Positions 15,124 to 19,254 of a DNA stretch of 19,254 nucleotides are shown one piece after another (the first letter of the stretch is position 1; the number at the start of each line of letters is the position of its first letter). The notes beneath the pieces were generated by a model. That model was not told where the DNA came from. It was given only the letters and a program-made list of their open reading frames with translations, and made no database searches. The position numbers and the translations under genes are program-made. The DNA comes from Chloroflexota bacterium (GTDB lineage Bacteria > Chloroflexota > Anaerolineae > B4-G1): positions 1 through 19,254 of the forward strand of contig JAAEPW010000730.1 of NCBI GenBank assembly GCA_024232355.1, read 5' to 3'.

Positions 15124-16491
15124 TTATTCTTCTACCTTTTTGTGGATGCGGCCTACTCTCAACCATCCTATGGAGCCATCGGGTTTGCGAACGATATCAC
15201 CCCGTGAATCCTTGTAGGGACCATCCAGTACAAGGAGATGGTCTGGCTCATACAAAGCAAGGGACATTGGTGGTGGCGGGGGCGGTAGGGGCGAATCCTT
15301 GTCCGGAAACCCCTGTTTGTACGTCAGTTGAGCCACAAGTTTCCCACCCAATATGCCGAGTTCGATCTCTGAAAAAGGTCGGGCGTAGCGACCCACGTAA
15401 GGGGCCAGTTCTTCTACAGACGATTCGACGGGTGTGGGGTCCGTGATCTCCAGTTCCAGGTATTCCCTCAACGCCCAACGGCTCACGTCCTGCGTCAGGG
15501 ATCCACCCTCGTCGGCATTGGTAAAGATGGCGATGGCAAAGTCGTGCTCGGGAACCAGCGTGAGCAAGGAGACCTGACCTATTGTGCCTCCGCTGTGTAA
15601 GAGCAACCGCGTCCCGTTCACATTCTCAATGAACCAGGTCAGTCCCACAGACTCGGTACCCCGGATGGTTACATGCGGTGATTGCATCTGCGACATAGAT
15701 TCTGGTGTAAGCAATCTAGTTTCATCCTCGGTCACGCCATTCCCCAGGTGGAACTGGGCATAGTGTAACAAATCTTTTACGTGGCACACGATGCCGCCAG
15801 CAGGATAGACTGCGCGAGGCAAAGGCCAAGGTCGGGCAACCTGGGCCTCTTGGTCTTGCAACTGGTGACCCACTGCAAAGCGATAGGTGATGACGTCGCC
15901 AGGATCAAAGTAGCAGTTTTCCAGCCCAAGTGACTCAAGGACCAACTCTTTGAGCGCTGTCTGGTAACTCTGGCCCGTTACCTGCTCGATGATGTAGCCC
16001 GCCAGGCAGAAGCCCGAGTTGTTGTAGGAATAGACGGTTCCAATGGGAGCCAGTTGTTCCAGGTCGGTCATATTGGCCACGTACTTGGCCGAAGCGTCAT
16101 CTCCGACACCGGTGTCGTCGAAAAAGTCGCCCACCCAGCCGCCGGTGTGGGTGAAAATGTGGCGGATCGTGGCCTGGGAAGCGGCTTTTTCGTCGGCCAG
16201 TTTGAAATCCGGCACATACGTACGCACCATTGCGTCCAGGTCTAGCTTTCCCATCTCTACCAGTCGCATAATGGCTGTGCCGGTGAACGTCTTGGTGATC
16301 GAACCAATCTGGAATAGCGTCTCATCGGTGACGGGCAAAGGGTGGTTCACGTTGGTCACGCCAAAGCCAGTGGTGTAGGTCTTGCCCTGGTGTAGGATGC
16401 CCACGGCCACGCCGGGGATGCGTTTGGTAGTCATTGCATCGGTAACAAATTCGCTCAACTGCTCAAAGCTGGTATCATAACTGTCGTTCAT
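15124..16491 (-). CDS. Serine beta-lactamase-like hydrolase (class C / penicillin-binding protein fold)
   Basis: 455 aa; AGGAGG lies 8 bases before ATG 16491. Active-site motifs are in order: Ser64-x-x-Lys67 (GSITKTFTG), Tyr156-x-Asn158 (YSYNNSGFCLAG) and HSGG (LLLHSGGTIGQ) in place of the KTG triad. This is the arrangement of class C beta-lactamase-like esterases and D-aminopeptidases. The first 360 residues form the catalytic domain; the remainder (about 95 aa) is an accessory strand domain of the type seen in such hydrolases, with a run of prolines. No signal peptide, so it is probably cytoplasmic. True beta-lactamase activity is unlikely to be its main job; the substrate is unknown. Its stop is 57 bases before the RecQ start, so it may share the transcript. 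Confidence 0.92.
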   Translation of the reverse strand: MNDSYDTSFEQLSEFVTDAMTTKRIPGVAVGILHQGKTYTTGFGVTNVNHPLPVTDETLFQIGSITKTFTGTAIMRLVEMGKLDLDAMVRTYVPDFKLADEKAASQATIRHIFTHTGGWVGDFFDDTGVGDDASAKYVANMTDLEQLAPIGTVYSYNNSGFCLAGYIIEQVTGQSYQTALKELVLESLGLENCYFDPGDVITYRFAVGHQLQDQEAQVARPWPLPRAVYPAGGIVCHVKDLLHYAQFHLGNGVTEDETRLLTPESMSQMQSPHVTIRGTESVGLTWFIENVNGTRLLLHSGGTIGQVSLLTLVPEHDFAIAIFTNADEGGSLTQDVSRWALREYLELEITDPTPVESSVEELAPYVGRYARPFSEIELGILGGKLVAQLTYKQGFPDKDSPLPPPPPPMSLALYEPDHLLVLDGPYKDSRGDIVRKPDGSIGWLRVGRIHKKVEE

Positions 16492-16644
16492 TTCGTAACC
16501 TCCTATCTCTTGGAATGCGCTCTTTCGCCTTGTATGGTGATGGTTAACTGAGCACCTTCACAGGCAACGATGGCAACATTGCTCTCTTTACTGGGGTGAT
16601 CTCGACAGGATATGGTCAGAGGGTGACCCCCACATTTGTCGTCC

Positions 16645-16668
16645 ACTATACAGTTTTTCCCATACAGT
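16645..16668 (-). promoter_or_regulatory. Possible promoter/operator upstream of the serine hydrolase
   Basis: On the minus strand, TATAGT (complement of 16645-16650) could be a -10 box, but no convincing -35 is seen 17 bases upstream. The heptamer ACTGTAT occurs twice at 14-base spacing (complements of 16662-16668 and 16648-16654), which suggests a direct-repeat regulator site. The rest of the 199-base gap shows nothing else. Confidence 0.25.
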
Positions 16669-16690
16669 ATTATTTGAACTACGGCAGCGG

Positions 16691-17761
16691 TCAGTTTGCG
16701 AGAGAGTTTTTCAGTACAATAGGTAAATGGATTATTCGGATGGGCGCTAACGCATAGTAACCTGAATAGTCGTGAATAGCAAGGCCGCGGAATGCTGAAC
16801 TTGTTTGGTAATGCTGCTTAACAAAGGCTAGTTCATTTTCCATTACCGTTTCACCTTCCTCGAAAAAGGTAATCTTTTCAGGTTCAATGTCATTCGTTTC
16901 AACACCGATGATGATTTCTTTCCCAATGCCCTGGGCATAGTCCATCTCGTCTTGGGCGTGGTAGATGATGCCATCATTGCCCTCAGCGAAATCGCGATAG
17001 TCCATTATCACGATGCGGTCAGTGATATCCTGAACGTGTTGATTGAGTGGTTTCGTCACACTCGTGTAGGTGGCTGTGATGGTATCGTACCAGAAAGGGA
17101 TATCCACCGAAAAGGTCATATTGATGCTTGAGGCAACAAGTTCCTGTTTGACATCGCTCAGCAAGTCAAGATATTGAGTGATTATGCTTGAGCGATCACT
17201 ATTCCACTCTGGAAGCAGATAGGGCTCGATGTCCAAGTGAATGCCAATTGGTCTGGCACTTTCCGTGATGCTTTTGGTAAAAGTTATGGTGCGTTGAACA
17301 AAACCGAGTGCAACAGGGTGGGTAGGTGTGAGTGCCCATGTGGGATCTCCAGCCAACAACTCGACTTCGATGTTGATATTACTGCCTCTAGCTATGAAAT
17401 CTTCTAGCTCATCAGAGTTGTTTGGAAGAAGGCTATACGCATATAGGTAGGCGCCGCTAACGTTTTTGAGTTGGGCAAAGATAAAGAACTCGTGCTGAGC
17501 ATCGCTGTCTATCACGATATCCGTGTTCCAAATCCACAATCCCCGATATGTTCCATTGATCTGCTCGGTGGTAGCCTCCTTGCCACGTGCAAGTGACCTT
17601 TTGAGAAAAGAGTCTTTTTCAGCTTTTTCTGTATGATCAACACACAAAGACCTTTCTACTCCTGACGCTGAAACCATCCCTATAGTTACAGCAAAAATAG
17701 CGTAGAAGACTATAATTAGGCTTGTCGTGAAAAGTATAAACAACGATATCCGTTTTGTCAC
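16691..17761 (-). CDS. Secreted TIM-barrel-like protein, possible glycoside hydrolase
   Basis: 356 aa; the GTG at 17761 has GGGAG 5-6 bases upstream. A basic start and a hydrophobic stretch (residues 6-32) form a signal peptide or membrane anchor. Later segments read like an alpha/beta barrel: YRGLWIWNTD (72-81), IGIHLDIEPYLLPEW (172-186) with an Asp-x-Glu pair at 177/179 that could be catalytic as in GH18-like enzymes, RIVIMDYRDF (249-258), IGKEIIIGVETN (279-290) and FRGLAIHDYSGYYAL (324-338). It ends in IIHLPIVLKNS, the Chloroflexota-type exported-protein tail. Substrate unknown; glycosidase activity is inferred from the barrel and the D-x-E only. It lies 15 bases after the stop of a truncated gene remnant, so it was probably second in an operon that the IS cut. 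Confidence 0.82.
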   Translation of the reverse strand: MTKRISLFILFTTSLIIVFYAIFAVTIGMVSASGVERSLCVDHTEKAEKDSFLKRSLARGKEATTEQINGTYRGLWIWNTDIVIDSDAQHEFFIFAQLKNVSGAYLYAYSLLPNNSDELEDFIARGSNINIEVELLAGDPTWALTPTHPVALGFVQRTITFTKSITESARPIGIHLDIEPYLLPEWNSDRSSIITQYLDLLSDVKQELVASSINMTFSVDIPFWYDTITATYTSVTKPLNQHVQDITDRIVIMDYRDFAEGNDGIIYHAQDEMDYAQGIGKEIIIGVETNDIEPEKITFFEEGETVMENELAFVKQHYQTSSAFRGLAIHDYSGYYALAPIRIIHLPIVLKNSLAN

Positions 17762-17776
17762 TTGGGCTCCCTACCC

Positions 17777-17890
17777 CTATTGAACGTCAAGGTTGATGAA
17801 GAACCTGTCATCAACTTCGTGCCCTCCCTGATAGTAATGAACGAAGGCAATAATCAATCTGTCCCAGTTTGGTTGTATTGTCCAACTGCC
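17777..17890 (-). pseudogene. C-terminal remnant of a gene cut off at the IS boundary
   Basis: From the IS left end the minus-strand frame reads SWTIQPNWDRLIIAFVHYYQ, then GGHEVDDRFFINLDVQ and a TAG at 17777-17779, 15 bases before the next gene's GTG. The composition looks like real coding sequence and the spacing like an operon. The frame continues only into the IS sequence, so the original 5' part is missing. Family not recognised. It may be a chance frame. Confidence 0.4.
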
Positions 17891-17891
17891 A

Positions 17892-17917
17892 GGCACTGGT
17901 TCAGTTGAATGGGATTT
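17892..17917. repeat. IS left terminal inverted repeat
   Basis: GGCACTGGTTCAGTTGAATG and the following GGATTT match the complement of 19001-19026 at 24 of 26 positions. Confidence 0.88.
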
Positions 17918-17982
17918 GACTAGACAGGCAGTATGGCGTAGTATCGGCCTCTGTGAAACCATAATAACAGGAGGATCGCTCT

Positions 17983-18999
17983 ATGCTACTGGCCAAAATA
18001 AACTGCCCGGAATGCAATTCTGAAAAGCTGAGTATTCATACAACCTACGCTGTGTTCATGGATAGCGAACAGCGTTACATCTATCACTGTGAAGAATGTG
18101 GAAACTTCTTCTCTGAAACAAAAAACACACCATTGGAAGGCTTGCGCACACCGTTGAGTAAAATCACCTTGGTGATTGACGCGCTCAACGATGGACTGAG
18201 CATTAACGCAACCTGTCGAACCTTCAAAGTAGCCAAGAACAGCATTTATCAATGGCAGAAGCGACTTGCTGGTGTCAAAGAAACCTTGATTCTCTATTCC
18301 TTGTGTCATCAGTTTTTACAACAATTGATCGAAGGGGATGAGTTGTACACCAAGATTGGAAAGAACAAACCGCCATACGAGTCTGAAGGATGGACTATTG
18401 TGTTGATGGACCGAGCTACACGGTTCATCTGAGAACTGAAATGTGGCGAAAAAGACCGCAGTTTCTTTGAAGCAGCAATGAAAACGCTCTGTTTGGTCAT
18501 TGAACAAACAGTAGACCTTTCCCTTTTGACAGATGGTGAGCGACGTTATGGCAATCTACTGTTTGAGATTTGCCAACAATCGCTACGAACAGGTAAACCT
18601 GGTCGTCCCAAGCACGTGCTACCCAAAGGTGTCAAAGTACGTGTCAAAAACAAAGGCTCACAAACACACAAGAAGGGCCCTAAACGTTCCAAGTACCAGG
18701 TACCGCACAATGAACATCCAGAAACCAAACAGGATCTTGAAAACAAAGAGATTCACGCAAATCATGTCGAAGCATTCAACAGTTCCTTGCGGCGGCGTAT
18801 GTCTTGTTACCGGCGCAAGACCAATACTTACGCCAAAAACCAACGAGCACTACAAACCAGATTGGACGCTTATTGGGTATTGTACAATTTCGTTCGACCT
18901 CACTTCACGACTAAACAAGTCCCAGCTGTTGCAATGGGTATTATCGGCCAAGGGTTTTCCTTGGAGGACATCTTTCGAATGCAGTACATTCCATCTTGA
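17983..18999 (+). pseudogene. IS1-type transposase with one in-frame stop
   Basis: ATG 17983 follows AGGAGG at about 8 bases. The N-terminus has the InsA-type zinc finger C8-x2-C11 ... C36-x2-C39 and a helix-turn-helix (INATCRTFKVAKNSIYQW). The DDE catalytic core shows GDELYTK (first Asp), LLTDGERRYG (second Asp) and NHVEAFNSSLRRRM (Glu). A TGA at 18430-18432 interrupts RFI-ELKCGEKDRSFF; the same frame continues to TGA 18997-18999. The position is probably a Trp (TGG to TGA). Without the stop the protein would be 338 aa. As it stands the product ends before the second catalytic Asp, so the copy should not move itself. Confidence 0.85.
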
Positions 19000-19000
19000 A

Positions 19001-19026
19001 AATTCCCATCCAACTGAACCAGTGCC
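19001..19026. repeat. IS right terminal inverted repeat
   Basis: AATTCCCATCCAACTGAACC and the following AGTGCC mirror 17892-17917 at 24 of 26 positions; the transposase stop ends one base before it. Confidence 0.88.
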
Positions 19027-19212
19027 CTTATGACAGCCGAGTATGGTATTCGCGCCTGGGCATTGTTACACAATTTCCGACCCTATTGTCCTCGCGCTTC
19101 CGTGGCTGATCAATACCAATCACCTGCTCACAAACTCAACGGATTTGTGTATCACGACAATTGGTTACACAATCTGCTGATTTCAGCTTCGATGGGAGGT
19201 TTTCGGCAGTGA
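19027..19212 (+). pseudogene. C-terminal fragment of another gene, probably a transposase
   Basis: Directly after the IS right end the plus-strand frame reads YGIRAWALLHNFRPYCPRAS, then HKLNGFVYHDNWLHNLLISA and SMGGFRQ with a TGA at 19210-19212. The pattern of LLHNFRPY followed by YHDNWLHNLL and a final SMGG resembles the end of a transposase of a different IS type. The 5' part is not present on the other side of the IS1-type element. Assignment is from general resemblance. Confidence 0.5.
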
Positions 19213-19254
19213 CCGTCAAAAACACTCCCACTATCACGATCTGAGCACAATTCA

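Larger units (their letters stand above)
17892..19026. mobile_element. IS1-family insertion sequence, 1135 bp
   Basis: It is bounded by 26-bp terminal inverted repeats that match at 24 positions (GGCACTGGTTCAGTTG at each end) and carries one transposase frame filling most of the element. The transposase has an IS1-type N-terminal zinc finger. No direct target duplication is seen: the flanks are AACTGCCA on the left and CTTATGAC on the right. The element has therefore probably taken part in a deletion or a recombination between copies since it inserted. Confidence 0.88.

Noticed and set aside
14462..15166. Minus-strand open frame (234 codons) overlapping the RecQ start
   Set aside because: It is the alternative frame of recQ; the peptide is Pro/Arg-rich without motifs, while the recQ frame has all helicase motifs.
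17884..19034. Target-site duplication for the IS
   Set aside because: The 8-9 bases on each side of the inverted repeats do not match in any register I tried.
1..19254. CRISPR array, rRNA or tRNA genes
   Set aside because: No regularly spaced direct repeats, no conserved rRNA segments and no cloverleaf with a TTCGA-type loop were found by eye.

Overview
The window looks like a bacterial chromosome segment, most likely Chloroflexota (Anaerolineae-like). This rests on two secreted proteins, one at each end, that finish in the short aromatic/Leu-Pro tail (VYLPMIVK, IIHLPIVLK) common on exported proteins of that phylum, and on the protein families of the central block. The taxonomic call is inference from these features; no marker gene is present.

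Layout. (1) 1-1527, plus strand: the C-terminal part of a secreted protein with Ig-like segments and a proprotein-convertase P domain, followed by a strong hairpin terminator. (2) 1611-2212: a non-coding stretch ending in a probable promoter whose TATAAT box lies between inverted CGCATAAG repeats. (3) 2228-3168, plus strand: an XerC/D-like tyrosine recombinase broken by a one-base deletion and a nonsense codon just before its nucleophilic tyrosine. (4) 3165-15066, minus strand: a nearly gap-free block of 13 genes. In transcription order it holds a RecQ helicase with C-terminal HEAT repeats, two small conserved or unknown proteins, a SEC-C zinc-motif protein, a HEAT-like basic protein, a 344-aa unknown, a TPR-like protein with a basic tail, a 200-aa unknown, an L7/L12-like/CcbP-like fusion split by an amber codon, a cysteine-rich TSO1/tesmin-type CXC protein, a small CcbP-like calcium-binding protein, a SWIM-family C-terminal helical-repeat protein without its SWIM finger, and a frameshifted small zinc-ribbon protein. 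Stop/start overlaps (TGATG, ATGA) and tiny gaps indicate co-transcription of much of it. (5) 15124-16491, minus: a serine beta-lactamase-like hydrolase. (6) 16691-17761, minus: a secreted TIM-barrel-like, possibly glycosidase, protein. (7) 17892-19026: an IS1-type insertion sequence whose transposase carries one in-frame stop. It sits between two unrelated gene remnants and has no target-site duplication.

How the genes might work together. The central block is the candidate for an undescribed system: a helicase followed by many small metal-binding, calcium-binding-like, helical-repeat and strongly basic proteins, with no conventional enzyme other than RecQ. The combination could act on nucleic acids or ribosomes under stress or during DNA repair, but that function is inference.

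Several genes carry single-base lesions (recombinase, zinc-ribbon, L12/CcbP fusion, transposase). They could be real decay in a mobile or accessory region or uncorrected consensus errors, and raw reads would separate these.
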